A DNA stretch of 64,000 nucleotides, from the NCBI RefSeq assembly GCF_019511665.1, contig NZ_JAEUAW010000001.1:186001-250000 (forward strand), given 5' to 3'. Shown one piece after another: positions 8,282 through 16,455 of this stretch. The position numbers and the translations under genes are program-made. How positions within the stretch are numbered: position 1 is the first letter of the stretch; the number at the start of each line of letters is the position of its first letter. The stretch comes from Microbacterium jejuense (GTDB lineage: Bacteria; Actinomycetota; Actinomycetes; Actinomycetales; Microbacteriaceae). The notes under the pieces were generated by a model. The model saw only the letters and a list, made by a program, of their open reading frames with translations. It made no database searches and was not told where the DNA came from.

Positions 8282-8491
8282 GCGGCATCCACCCCGTCCC
8301 TCGTCTGCGCTGTCCGCGTCGGCATGCGCGGTCGTTCTGACGGGGTCGCCCCGTTCGCGCTGTCGAAAGCGTCATGCGCTGTCGAAAAGTTCGGGCACGG
8401 ATGCCGATTTCGACAGCGCGGACGACTCGCGACCTCGTGAGGAGTGGATGCCGCCTCCCGCGCGACCTCGCCGGTCGGGGTGGCGGCATCC
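8282..8491. repeat. nested palindromic element with GCTGTCGAAA core, copy 1
   Basis: The core 8358-8425 contains two identical left arms CGCTGTCGAAA (8358-8368 and 8377-8387) and one matching right arm TTTCGACAGCG (8408-8418), so two alternative hairpins are possible. It is flanked by GGCATCCAC (8284-8292) and GTGGATGCC (8443-8451). The core matches 34016-34082 closely over 67 bp. It fills the gap between convergent genes and no coding sequence is apparent. Confidence 0.8.
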
Positions 8492-8498
8492 CACCGGG

Positions 8499-9245
8499 CT
8501 AGGCGTCGGGGAGGGCGGCCAGCCATTCGGTGAACGTCTGCGTGCCACGCAGCGCGCCGGGGCCCGGAAGCAGCGCGCCGGAGCGGAACGCGCGGCCGAG
8601 GGTGCCGGGCATGTCGACGACCGGCAGCACGCCGTGATGGCCGATGGCATGTGCGTAGCGGCGCACGAGGTCGGCGAGGCTCTCTTCGCGGGGACCGCCC
8701 AGGTCGGTCGCTCGGCCGGCGGGGCCGCCCTCGGCGAGGTCCACGAGCCGTACCGCCACTTCGCGCAGCGACACCGGCTGCACCCGTCCCGTCGGCGTGA
8801 CGTGGGCGCCGGCGTGCGTGCGGTGGTACATCATGCCCGCGTACTCGTGGAACTGCGTCGTGCGCTGGATGGTCCAGGGCACGTCGCCCTGCTCGATCAG
8901 CCGCTCCTGCGCGAGCTTGCCGGCGTAATACCCGTCCGGAGCCGCCTCGGCGTTCACGATCGTCAGGGCGAGGTGGTGCGCGACCCCGGCCGCGCGCTCC
9001 GCCGACAGCAGGTTCGTGGTCGCGCCGGCGAAGAACGACACCGACACCTCAGGCTTGGGTGTCGTGATGTTCGAGACGTCGATGACGGTGGCGACGCCGT
9101 CGAGCGCACCGTGCAGCCCCGCTCCGCTGACGAGGTCGACGCCGGTGCCGCGTGAGAGCAGCACGACGTCGTGGCCGCGCTCGCGCGCGACCGCCTCGAC
9201 GTGCCTGCCCGTCATCCCCGTGCCGCCGGCGATCGCGAACCTCAT
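8499..9245 (-). CDS. NAD(P)-binding epimerase-like protein (atypical SDR, NmrA-like)
   Basis: 248 residues starting with a Rossmann nucleotide loop (MRFAIAGGTGMTG, residues 1-13). A YYAGKLAQE segment near residue 105 resembles the Y-x3-K of short-chain dehydrogenases. It is a tandem paralogue of the gene at 9421-10170: both share the GTGVDL, YAGK-AQER, WTI-R-TQFHE and GTQTF-WL-AL blocks. Proteins of this kind are regular partners of ECF41 sigma factors, one of which is encoded just upstream. The reaction is not known. Confidence 0.82.
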   Translation of the reverse strand: MRFAIAGGTGMTGRHVEAVARERGHDVVLLSRGTGVDLVSGAGLHGALDGVATVIDVSNITTPKPEVSVSFFAGATTNLLSAERAAGVAHHLALTIVNAEAAPDGYYAGKLAQERLIEQGDVPWTIQRTTQFHEYAGMMYHRTHAGAHVTPTGRVQPVSLREVAVRLVDLAEGGPAGRATDLGGPREESLADLVRRYAHAIGHHGVLPVVDMPGTLGRAFRSGALLPGPGALRGTQTFTEWLAALPDA

Positions 9246-9317
9246 GATGCGCTCCCTCTGGTCGTCGCCCCCATCGTGGCGACCCCGCCGGGCGCGCGCA
9301 AACCGGGCGCGTCACCA

Positions 9318-9360
9318 AGCGGTCCGGCCCGATCGGGGGAGAGTGCGGGTCCGGACCGCT
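9318..9360. terminator. hairpin between the two epimerase paralogues
   Basis: AGCGGTCCGG (9318-9327) and CCGGACCGCT (9351-9360) form an exact 10-bp stem with a 23-nt loop. It lies downstream of the first paralogue (9421-10170) and upstream of the second on the minus strand. It may terminate or attenuate read-through between the two. Confidence 0.5.
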
Positions 9361-9420
9361 CACCGTGTGCAGAGCCCGCCCGGCAGGCGTGAGATACACG
9401 GGTCCGGAGCCATGCGCCGG

Positions 9421-10170
9421 TCACGCGTGGTCGAGCGCCGTCAGCCAGTCCGCGAACGTCTGCGTGCCCCGCATCGCGTCGTCGCTGGGCAGCGCCAGTC
9501 CCGCGCGCATGGCCTTCAGCTGCCTCCCCGGAAGGTTCACCGACGGGATCCAGCCGCGGTGCCCGGTGCGCTCGGCGTAGGCCTTCACCATCTCGTCGAG
9601 GCGCTCCTCGCGGGGGCCTGCCAGGTCAGCCGCGCGCCCCTGCGCGGAGCCCGCGGCGAGGGCGGCGAGCCGTCCGCCGACCTCTCGCGCCGCGATCGGC
9701 TGCACGCGCGCCCGGGGCGCGATGTGCAGCGGTCCGAGCTTCGCCCGCGCGAACATCTGCGCCGCGAACTCGTGGAACTGCGTCGCACGCAGGATCGTCC
9801 ACGGCACGGACGAGGCCTCGGCCACCCGCTCCTGCGCCACCTTGCCGGCGTAGTAGTCGTACGGCATGCGGTCGATCCCGACGATCGACAGCACCACGAG
9901 GTGGCGTACGCCCGCCCGCGCCGCCGCCGCCGCGAGGTTCCCCGTCGCCTGCTGGAAGAACGAGGTGGCCGCCTTCGCCGACAGCGTCTCGATGTTGGCC
10001 GTGTCGACGACTGCGTCGACCCCGTCGAGTGCGGCATCGAGCCCCGCGCCCGTCAGCAGGTCGACACCCGTGCGGCGGGTCAGCACGATCGGCTCGTCAC
10101 CGTTCGCCCTCACCGCCTCGACGACGTGGCTTCCGACGATGCCCGTTCCTCCGGCGATCGCGATCCTCAT
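9421..10170 (-). CDS. NAD(P)-binding epimerase-like protein, ECF41 partner
   Basis: 249 residues with N-terminal MRIAIAGGTGIVG dinucleotide loop, YYAGKVAQER near residue 112 and the same overall pattern as its paralogue at 8499. It is divergent from the ECF41 sigma factor gene at 10301, and a candidate ECF41 promoter precedes it (10220-10246). In known ECF41 loci the neighbouring gene encodes a carboxymuconolactone decarboxylase, oxidoreductase or epimerase (COE protein); this gene fits the epimerase/oxidoreductase class. The substrate is unknown. Confidence 0.85.
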   Translation of the reverse strand: MRIAIAGGTGIVGSHVVEAVRANGDEPIVLTRRTGVDLLTGAGLDAALDGVDAVVDTANIETLSAKAATSFFQQATGNLAAAAARAGVRHLVVLSIVGIDRMPYDYYAGKVAQERVAEASSVPWTILRATQFHEFAAQMFARAKLGPLHIAPRARVQPIAAREVGGRLAALAAGSAQGRAADLAGPREERLDEMVKAYAERTGHRGWIPSVNLPGRQLKAMRAGLALPSDDAMRGTQTFADWLTALDHA

Positions 10171-10219
10171 GACGGATGAATTCCTCTCTCGCCCCGCCGG
10201 TGCGGGGCCTCACCTCATC

Positions 10220-10246
10220 GACGACGCGACGCGCAAGAATGTGAGC
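10220..10246 (-). promoter_or_regulatory. candidate ECF41-dependent promoter
   Basis: Read on the minus strand, GCTCACA (10246-10240) is followed after exactly 16 nt by CGTC (10223-10220), about 50 nt before the ATG of the epimerase gene at 10170. The published ECF41 consensus is TGTCACA, about 16 nt, CGTC. The match is 5 of 7 plus 4 of 4 with correct spacing, in the expected place. Confidence 0.55.
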
Positions 10247-10300
10247 GAACCACCGCACATTCGCACGGCCCGCGTCGTCGACTCATCGAAACGGAATCGC

Positions 10301-11182
10301 ATGCCGCACCTCGACGACCTCGAGAACGAGCGCGAGCCGCTCCTCGGGCTGTGCTATCGCATGCTCGGGACCGTCGCCGACGCCGAGGACGCGGTGCAGG
10401 AGACGTTCGTGCGCTGGCTGCGGCTGACGGACGCCGAACGGGCCGCGATCCGCAACCCCGCCGCGTGGCTGACGCGGGTCGCGGGACGCGTGTGTCTGGA
10501 CATGCTCGGGTCGGCACGCGCGCGCCGCGAACGGTACGTCGGTGAGTGGCTGCCCGAGCCCGTGCCCGGCGACTCGCCGATCGCGGCACCCGCCCCCATC
10601 GACCCCGCCGACCGGGTCACGCTCGACGACTCGGTGTCGATGGCGCTGCTGGTGCTGCTGGAGTCGCTCAGCCCCGCCGAGCGGGTCGCGTTCGTGCTGC
10701 ACGACGTGTTCGGCGTCCCGTTCGGCGAGATCGCCGAGTCGGTGGGCCGCAGTCCCGATGCCGTGCGGCAGCTGGCCTCACAGGCACGTCGTCGCGTGCA
10801 GCAGCACCGCGCCCGCGCCGCCTCGCGCGAGCAGCATGACGCCGTGACCCGCGCCTTCGCCGCCGCGACGCAGACGGGCGATCTGCAGTCGCTCGTGGCC
10901 GTGCTCGATCCCGATGTCGTCCTGCGGGCCGACGGCGGCGGTCGCGTGTCGGCCGCGCGACGGCCGGTACGGGGAGCGGATCGTGTGGCGCGCTTCCTCC
11001 TCGGTCTGCCGCGCCTGGAGCCGGACGCCGTCGTCGAGGCGGTCCGGACGCCCGACGGGCTGGGGCTGATCGCGACGCTCCGCGGCGAGCCCAGCGCGCT
11101 GTTCACCCTCGCTGTGCGCGACGGGCGGGTCGCCGACATCTACGTCATGCGCAACCCCGACAAGCTCTCGCAGTGGGGCTGA
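10301..11182 (+). CDS. ECF41-type RNA polymerase sigma factor
   Basis: A 293-residue extracytoplasmic-function sigma factor with sigma2 (about 8-75) and sigma4 (about 108-165) domains plus a SnoaL-like C-terminal extension (about 180-293). The extension replaces an anti-sigma factor and controls activity in this group. The hallmark ECF41 motifs are present: WLPEP (83-87) in the linker, DGGGR (211-215) and NPDKL (285-289). It is divergent from two epimerase-like genes, the usual ECF41 partnership. I chose ATG 10301 because MPHLDDLENEREPLLGLCYRM matches the normal sigma2 start; the longer open frame upstream overlaps the divergent gene. Confidence 0.92.
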   Translation: MPHLDDLENEREPLLGLCYRMLGTVADAEDAVQETFVRWLRLTDAERAAIRNPAAWLTRVAGRVCLDMLGSARARRERYVGEWLPEPVPGDSPIAAPAPIDPADRVTLDDSVSMALLVLLESLSPAERVAFVLHDVFGVPFGEIAESVGRSPDAVRQLASQARRRVQQHRARAASREQHDAVTRAFAAATQTGDLQSLVAVLDPDVVLRADGGGRVSAARRPVRGADRVARFLLGLPRLEPDAVVEAVRTPDGLGLIATLRGEPSALFTLAVRDGRVADIYVMRNPDKLSQWG

Positions 11183-11208
11183 TGCCCGGCCTCGGTTAGC
11201 GTGGACGC

Positions 11209-13323
11209 ATGCCGACCCCCACCCCGTTCGACTCGCTCACCGACTACATCGCTCTTCCCCGGGTCGAGGCGGTGGCACTGTCTCCTGACGGCACGACCGC
11301 CGTGCTCACGGTCGCGGTCCTCAAGAAGGACGGCACGGGCTACGAGCGCGCGCTGTGGGCCGTGCCCGCCGACGGCGGCGGCACGCCGCGCCGGCTGACG
11401 CGCTCGGCGAAGGGCGAAGCGGGCGCGGCGTTCACCGGCAGCGGTGACATCCTGTTCGTCTCGGCGCGCCCGGACGCCGAGGGGGACGCGGACGACGAAT
11501 CGGGGCAGCTCTGGCTGCTCCCGGCAGCCGGCGGCGAGGCCCGTGCCGTCACCCGGCTGGCGGGCGGCGTCGACGGCATCGCCGCGACGGCCTCGGCATC
11601 GGATCGGGTCGTGCTGGCGGCATCCCTTCTTCCCTCGTCCGAGACGATCGAGGCCGATGCCGCGCTGCGCGCGAAGCGCAAGGAGAAGAAGGTGTCGGCG
11701 ATCCTGCACGACACCTACCCGGTCCGTTACTGGGACCACGACCTCGGTCCCGCCCAGCCGCACCTGTTCGCCGTCGAGGTCGGCGAGCTGGCCGACACGA
11801 TCGCCGCCGTCGCCGAAGAGGCGGTGGGGGATGCCGCCGCCGCCGACGCGGACGCCGGGGCCTCCGCCGCCGACCCGAAGCCGTACCCGGCGACGCTGCC
11901 GCGGCCGCGCGATCTGACACCGCGGCCCGGACGCACGCTCGACCACGCCGAGGCCGTGCTCACGCCGGACGGCTCGACGCTGGTGGCCTCGATCGAGGTG
12001 CGCGAGCAGCGCGCCGGGCGCCGGGCGATCGTCACGATCGACACCGCCACCGGCGAGCGCACGACGCTGTTCGACGAGGTCGACGTCGACTTCGAGATGC
12101 CCGCCGTCAGCCACGACGGCACGCGCATCGCGTATCTGCGGACCGTCAAAAGCACCCCTGCAGGCCCGACCGACTACGAGGTGTGGGTCGCCGGCATCGA
12201 CGGCTCGCAGCCGCGGCGCATCGCCGCGGACTGGGACCGCTGGGCGTCGTCGCTGGCGTTCGACGCCGACGACGAGGCGCTCATCGCGACCGCGGATCAT
12301 GACGGCCGGGGGCCGGTCTTCCGCCTGCCGCTGGATGGCGGCGCGCCGGCGCGCCTCACCTCCGATGACTTCGCGTACACCCACGTCGCGGTCGACCGCA
12401 CGAGCGGCGACCTGGTCGCCCTGCGCTCGTCGTGGGTCGTGCCGCCGCATCCGGTGCGCATCCGCCGTGACGGCACGGTGACTCCGCTCGCGACCCCGGC
12501 GCCGTCGCCCGCCGCGCCGGGCACCATCACCGAGATCGAGACGACCGCCGAGGACGGCGCCCGCGTGCGCGGCTGGCTGCTGCTGCCCGAGGACGCGTCC
12601 GCCGCGGCACCCGCGCCGCTGCTGCTGTGGATCCACGGCGGACCGCTCAACAGCTGGAACGCCTGGAGCTGGCGCTGGGCCCCGCTGCTGGCGGTCGCCC
12701 GCGGCTATGCGGTGCTGCTGCCCGACCCGGCGCTGTCGACGGGCTACGGGCTGGAGTTCATCGCCCGCGGCTGGAACAGCTGGGGAGCCAAGCCCTACAC
12801 CGACCTGCTCGCGATCACCGACGCGGCGGAGGCCCGCGACGACATCGACGAGTCGCGCACTGCGGCGATGGGCGGATCGTTCGGCGGATACATGGCCAAC
12901 TGGGTCGCCGGGCACACCGACCGCTTCCGCGCCATCGTGACCCACGCGAGCCTGTGGGCGCTCGACCAGTTCGCGGGGACCACCGACAGCTCGGAGTACT
13001 GGCAGCGCATCTTCACGCCCGAGGCGATGCTCGAGCATTCGCCGCACCGGTTCGTGGCCGACATCCGCACGCCGCTGCTCGTCGTGCACGGCGACAAGGA
13101 CTACCGCGTACCGGTCGGCGAGGGACTGCGGCTGTGGTCGGAGCTCGCGGAGCACCACGCCGACGACGAAGGGCGCATGGCGCACCGCTTCCTGTACTTC
13201 CCCGACGAGAACCACTGGGTGCTGAAGCCTCAGCACGCCGTCGTCTGGTACGAGACGGTGTTCGCGTTCCTGGCCGAGCACGTGCTCGGCCAGGAGCCGG
13301 CGCGCTACGAGCTGCTCGGCTGA
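11209..13323 (+). CDS. S9 family peptidase (acylaminoacyl-peptidase / dipeptidyl-peptidase like)
   Basis: 704 residues: an N-terminal beta-propeller with repeated LSPDG-, SHDG-type turns (about 1-440) followed by an alpha/beta-hydrolase domain. The catalytic triad is visible: Ser in GGSFGGYMANW (about 561), Asp in HGDKDYRVP (about 627) and His in DENHWVLK (about 667). Such enzymes remove acylated or dipeptide residues from peptides in the cytoplasm. TAGCGT ends 6 nt before the ATG, indicating a leaderless transcript. No signal peptide. Confidence 0.9.
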   Translation: MPTPTPFDSLTDYIALPRVEAVALSPDGTTAVLTVAVLKKDGTGYERALWAVPADGGGTPRRLTRSAKGEAGAAFTGSGDILFVSARPDAEGDADDESGQLWLLPAAGGEARAVTRLAGGVDGIAATASASDRVVLAASLLPSSETIEADAALRAKRKEKKVSAILHDTYPVRYWDHDLGPAQPHLFAVEVGELADTIAAVAEEAVGDAAAADADAGASAADPKPYPATLPRPRDLTPRPGRTLDHAEAVLTPDGSTLVASIEVREQRAGRRAIVTIDTATGERTTLFDEVDVDFEMPAVSHDGTRIAYLRTVKSTPAGPTDYEVWVAGIDGSQPRRIAADWDRWASSLAFDADDEALIATADHDGRGPVFRLPLDGGAPARLTSDDFAYTHVAVDRTSGDLVALRSSWVVPPHPVRIRRDGTVTPLATPAPSPAAPGTITEIETTAEDGARVRGWLLLPEDASAAAPAPLLLWIHGGPLNSWNAWSWRWAPLLAVARGYAVLLPDPALSTGYGLEFIARGWNSWGAKPYTDLLAITDAAEARDDIDESRTAAMGGSFGGYMANWVAGHTDRFRAIVTHASLWALDQFAGTTDSSEYWQRIFTPEAMLEHSPHRFVADIRTPLLVVHGDKDYRVPVGEGLRLWSELAEHHADDEGRMAHRFLYFPDENHWVLKPQHAVVWYETVFAFLAEHVLGQEPARYELLG

Positions 13324-13348
13324 CGGGCGCCCACCGGGCGTCAGCCGA
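13316..13348. terminator. bidirectional terminator hairpin
   Basis: TCGGCTGACG (13316-13325) pairs exactly with CGTCAGCCGA (13339-13348), with a further GCCC/GGGC pairing inside. It starts in the last codons of the S9 peptidase gene and ends in the last codons of the convergent DUF1918 gene. Confidence 0.65.
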
Positions 13349-13526
13349 CGTGACGGACTTCGCAGTCGCTGCCCGGTGACAGGATCGCCTCGTGGCCGTC
13401 GTCGAAGCGCGCCACCAGCAACGGGCTCTCGGTGTCGCCGCGGACCTCGACGACCTCGCCGGCGCGCTCGGCAGCGCCCACGACGCGACCGTGGATGACC
13501 ACGCGGTCACCGACGTTGGCGTGCAT
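13341..13526 (-). CDS. DUF1918 domain protein
   Basis: A 61-residue single-domain protein with the DUF1918 pattern: HANVGDRVVIHG at the start, EVVEVRGD in the middle and FDDGHEAILSPGSDCEV at the end. It forms a small beta-barrel-like domain of unknown function, common in actinobacteria. The start is fixed by an unusually complete Shine-Dalgarno sequence, AGGAGGTGATC, 8 nt upstream of ATG 13526, fully complementary to the 16S 3' end. A GTG three codons earlier is in frame but lies inside that site. Confidence 0.87.
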   Translation of the reverse strand: MHANVGDRVVIHGRVVGAAERAGEVVEVRGDTESPLLVARFDDGHEAILSPGSDCEVRHVG

Positions 13527-13592
13527 GCGGATCACCTCCTGGCGCTCACGATACGTCGCGTCGCGCGCGAGGGGTAGCCCCGTGGATGCCGC

Positions 13593-13817
13593 CTACAGCT
13601 GCGCCCCGTCATCGTCGCGGTTCTCGAGGCCGACGTTGCGCCCGCGCCATGACTCGTAGGCCATCAGCCAGCCGATCGAGACGGCCGCCGCGAGCACGAT
13701 TCCCAGCAGCACATTGCCCCAGATGAGCCCGAACACGATGCCCAGGGTGAACATCAGGGCGGTGCCCAGTGCCCAGCCGGAGTGTCCGCGGGTCCAGCCC
13801 TTGCGCGTCGTCGTCAT
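13593..13817 (-). CDS. small two-helix membrane protein, unknown function
   Basis: 74 residues: a basic N-terminus, two hydrophobic segments (about 16-33 and 37-52), then an acidic hydrophilic tail. TAGGCT (minus strand, 13829-13824) ends 6 nt before the ATG, matching the leaderless promoter pattern seen elsewhere in the window. No recognised domain. It is divergent from the aldo/keto reductase gene at 13896. Confidence 0.7.
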   Translation of the reverse strand: MTTTRKGWTRGHSGWALGTALMFTLGIVFGLIWGNVLLGIVLAAAVSIGWLMAYESWRGRNVGLENRDDDGAQL

Positions 13818-13895
13818 GCCGAAAGCCTAGAGCCGCCGCGGCCGCGGCGGGCGAGGGTCGATAGGTTGGGGGCACACCCACACGGAACGGATGCC

Positions 13896-14813
13896 ATGAC
13901 CCTCAACGTCAGCCCGCTCACCCTCGGCGCCTCCGGCCTCGGCCGCGACACCGAGCCCGGATCCGACGGCGAAGCGGCCGCCGTCGACATCGCCGTGCGC
14001 CTGCTCGCAAGCACGCACGCGTTCGTCGACACCTCGAACAACTACGCCGGCGGCCGGTCCGAGGCCGTCCTGGGGCTCGCCATCGCCCGCATCGGCGCCG
14101 ATGCGACGACGCGCGTGATCTCGAAGGTCGACGCCGAACCCGCGACGGGTGTGTTCGACCGCGACCGCGTGATGCGCTCGTTCGACGAGACGACGGCGCG
14201 TCTGGGTGTGGACCGGCTGCCACTGCTGCACCTGCACGATCCGTACAGCGTGAGCTTCAGCGAGGCCATGGGCCCCCGCGGCGCCGTCGAGGGCCTCATC
14301 GAGCTGCGCGAGTCCGGCCGTGTCGATGCCATCGGCGTCGCCGCGGGGCCCGTGCCGTTCATGGCGCGCTACGTCGAGACCGGCGTCTTCGACGCCGTGC
14401 TCATCCACAATCGGTTCACGGTCGTCGACCGCTCGGCCGAGCCCGTGTTCGCCGACGCCCGCGAGCGCGGCATGACGGTGTTCAACGCGGCACCCTTCGG
14501 TGCCGGCATCCTCGCGACCGGTCCCCGGGAGGGCGCCATGTACGGCTACCGCCCGGCGACGCCCGAGCTTCAGGAGTGGGTCTCGAAGCTGGAGCGCGTG
14601 TGCGCCGCGCACGGTGTCACGTTGCCGGCGGTCGCGCTGCACTTCTCGCTGCGGTCGCCGCTCGTGGACTCCACGGTCGTCGGGGTCTCTTCCGCGGCGC
14701 GACTGGAGCAGCTCGACGCACTCGCGGCGTCGCCGATCCCCGACGGGGTGTGGGCCGAGCTCGATGAACTCGGCCCCGCCCCGTCGCCGGTCGACGACAG
14801 CGAGTACGCCTGA
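13896..14813 (+). CDS. aldo/keto reductase family oxidoreductase
   Basis: A 305-residue TIM-barrel protein related to the sugar-dehydrogenase branch of aldo/keto reductases (D-threo-aldose 1-dehydrogenase-like). The Asp-Tyr pair is in FVDTSNNYAGGRSE (about 48-61), Lys in VISKVDAEP, and His in LLHLHDPYS (the second His takes the usual catalytic place). The length is shorter than typical members of that branch. The stop codon lies in a 12-bp palindrome (CCTGACGTCAGG, 14809-14820) shared with the convergent VOC gene. Confidence 0.82.
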   Translation: MTLNVSPLTLGASGLGRDTEPGSDGEAAAVDIAVRLLASTHAFVDTSNNYAGGRSEAVLGLAIARIGADATTRVISKVDAEPATGVFDRDRVMRSFDETTARLGVDRLPLLHLHDPYSVSFSEAMGPRGAVEGLIELRESGRVDAIGVAAGPVPFMARYVETGVFDAVLIHNRFTVVDRSAEPVFADARERGMTVFNAAPFGAGILATGPREGAMYGYRPATPELQEWVSKLERVCAAHGVTLPAVALHFSLRSPLVDSTVVGVSSAARLEQLDALAASPIPDGVWAELDELGPAPSPVDDSEYA

Positions 14814-14815
14814 CG

Positions 14816-15232
14816 TCAGGGCTGCTGCGCGTTCAGCGCGACCATCCAGTCGATGCCGAAGCGGTCGGTCAGCATGCCGAACTTGCCGCCCCACGGCGGC
14901 GTGTCATAGGGCATCGTCACCGTGCCGCCGTCGGCCAGCTTGTTCCAGTACTCCTGCAGCGACGCCTCGTCGTCGCCGCTGACCGACACCGAGATGCCCG
15001 CGGGCTTCTCGTACGTCATGCCGCTGGGGGTGTCGGCGCCCATCAGCACGAAGCCTTCGGGGCTGGTGAGCTGGGCGTGCATGACGAGGTCGTTCTCGGC
15101 CTGGTCCTGCACCATGCCGTCGAACTGGCCGAACGTCGAGATCTCGAGGTCGCCGCCGAACACGGTCTGGTAGAACGTCATCGCCTCCCGCGCCTGGTCG
15201 CGGAAGGAGAGGTAGGGATTGAGGCTGGGCAT
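14816..15232 (-). CDS. VOC family protein (PhnB/DUF1338-like glyoxalase fold)
   Basis: 138 residues with the PhnB-like pattern: NPYLSFRDQAREAMTFYQTVFGG at the start, LMGADTP in the middle and GMLTDRFGIDWMV at the end. The fold is the vicinal oxygen chelate fold; members of this subgroup are uncharacterised. ATG 15232 has a good AGGAG site 8 nt upstream. A longer frame upstream to 15454 lacks such a site. Confidence 0.87.
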   Translation of the reverse strand: MPSLNPYLSFRDQAREAMTFYQTVFGGDLEISTFGQFDGMVQDQAENDLVMHAQLTSPEGFVLMGADTPSGMTYEKPAGISVSVSGDDEASLQEYWNKLADGGTVTMPYDTPPWGGKFGMLTDRFGIDWMVALNAQQP

Positions 15233-15348
15233 TTCGGAACTCCTGAAGGTGGACGGATGCCTCGCCCGGCCGCGGGGCATGGCCCAGTGTGCTCCGCCCC
15301 TCCGACATCGACAAGAGCCACCGGTGACGCTGCGATGACGCGCCGGTG

Positions 15349-16368
15349 TCACCGGGCGCGGTGGTCCTCCGGGTGCAGGCGCGGCGCCCGTCGCGGCTCC
15401 ATCGCACCGCCGGCCCCGATGAGCCGGATGACGCGCTGCCGGTGGCCCGGCCATGCGGCAAGGAGCGCCAGCATCCCGTCGTCATCCGTGCGCGCGCCCG
15501 CGAGGGCGTAGCCGACGTGATGCGCCAGGTGGAAGTCGCCCACGCTCACCGCGTCCGCGTCGCCCAGCGCGCGGATGCGGGTCTCGGCCGAGGTCCAGGG
15601 ACCGATGCCGTGCTGGCTGACCAGCACGCGGTCGACGGCCTCGCCGTCCTCGGCGGCCAGCACCGCGCTCACGATGGCGTCGCCGCGGCGGGCGGCGCGC
15701 ACCACGGTCTTCGACTGCGGAGGCTCGAGTCCGGCTCGGTGCCAGATCCACGACGGCACGTGCTGCCACCCCTCGATCGTGGGCGGCGCGAACATCGGCT
15801 GCGGCGTCGGACCGGGAGCCCGCTCGCCGCACCATGTCACGACACGGCGCCACGCGCCGAACGCCTGCATGCCGGTGACCTTCTGCTCGAACACCGCGCT
15901 GACGAGGGCGTCGAACACGAGGTCGGTGCGCGAGAGGCGCAGGCCCGGGTTGCGGCGGTGCGCGTCGGCGATGAGGGGATGCCGCGACGCGTCGAAGCCC
16001 GTCGCATCGTCGTCCGCACCGCACAGCGCGGGCAATTGCGCCAGAGCCCACTCCCGCCCCGGACCCCAGGCGGCTGCCCGCACGACGCCGGGATGGGTCT
16101 CGCGGATCGCGAGGGTCGCCACGCCGGCAGGTGTGCGGGACGCGCGCCAGATCACCGACCCCGACACCGTCATGGTCGGGTCGCCGGCGCCGTGCCGCTG
16201 GTAGAGCACCGTGCGCCGCAGGTCGAGAGGGTGCCGGGGCCGGTACTCCGTCTCGAGCGGGCGCTCCGGCGCCGGACGCGGATCGCGCGCCGCCGGGCTC
16301 GCCGCGGTGTGGGCCGGGAATCGCCCCGCGTCCCTCGAGCGAGGGATGCGCGAGAGCGACGTGGTCAT
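15349..16368 (-). CDS. DNA-3-methyladenine glycosylase 2 family protein (AlkA-like)
   Basis: 339 residues with the HhH-GPD base-excision fold in the C-terminal half: VFEQKVTGMQAFGAWRRVV (about 180-200) and the helix-hairpin-helix segment LVSQHGIGPWTSAE, followed by the catalytic Asp in VSVGDFHLAHHVG. It excises alkylated bases from DNA. The N-terminal third resembles the AlkA beta domain but is divergent, and it has no Ada methyltransferase part. ACCCTA (16376-16381), read TAGGGT on the coding strand, ends 7 nt before ATG 16368, which supports this start over one three codons earlier. Confidence 0.85.
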   Translation of the reverse strand: MTTSLSRIPRSRDAGRFPAHTAASPAARDPRPAPERPLETEYRPRHPLDLRRTVLYQRHGAGDPTMTVSGSVIWRASRTPAGVATLAIRETHPGVVRAAAWGPGREWALAQLPALCGADDDATGFDASRHPLIADAHRRNPGLRLSRTDLVFDALVSAVFEQKVTGMQAFGAWRRVVTWCGERAPGPTPQPMFAPPTIEGWQHVPSWIWHRAGLEPPQSKTVVRAARRGDAIVSAVLAAEDGEAVDRVLVSQHGIGPWTSAETRIRALGDADAVSVGDFHLAHHVGYALAGARTDDDGMLALLAAWPGHRQRVIRLIGAGGAMEPRRAPRLHPEDHRAR

Positions 16369-16455
16369 GCCGCCCACCCTACGCCGCGACCTCCGACATC
16401 GAGCATCGGGAAGGGCCGGGGACCGGCATCCACTCCCCGCACCGCAGCGGGGGCG

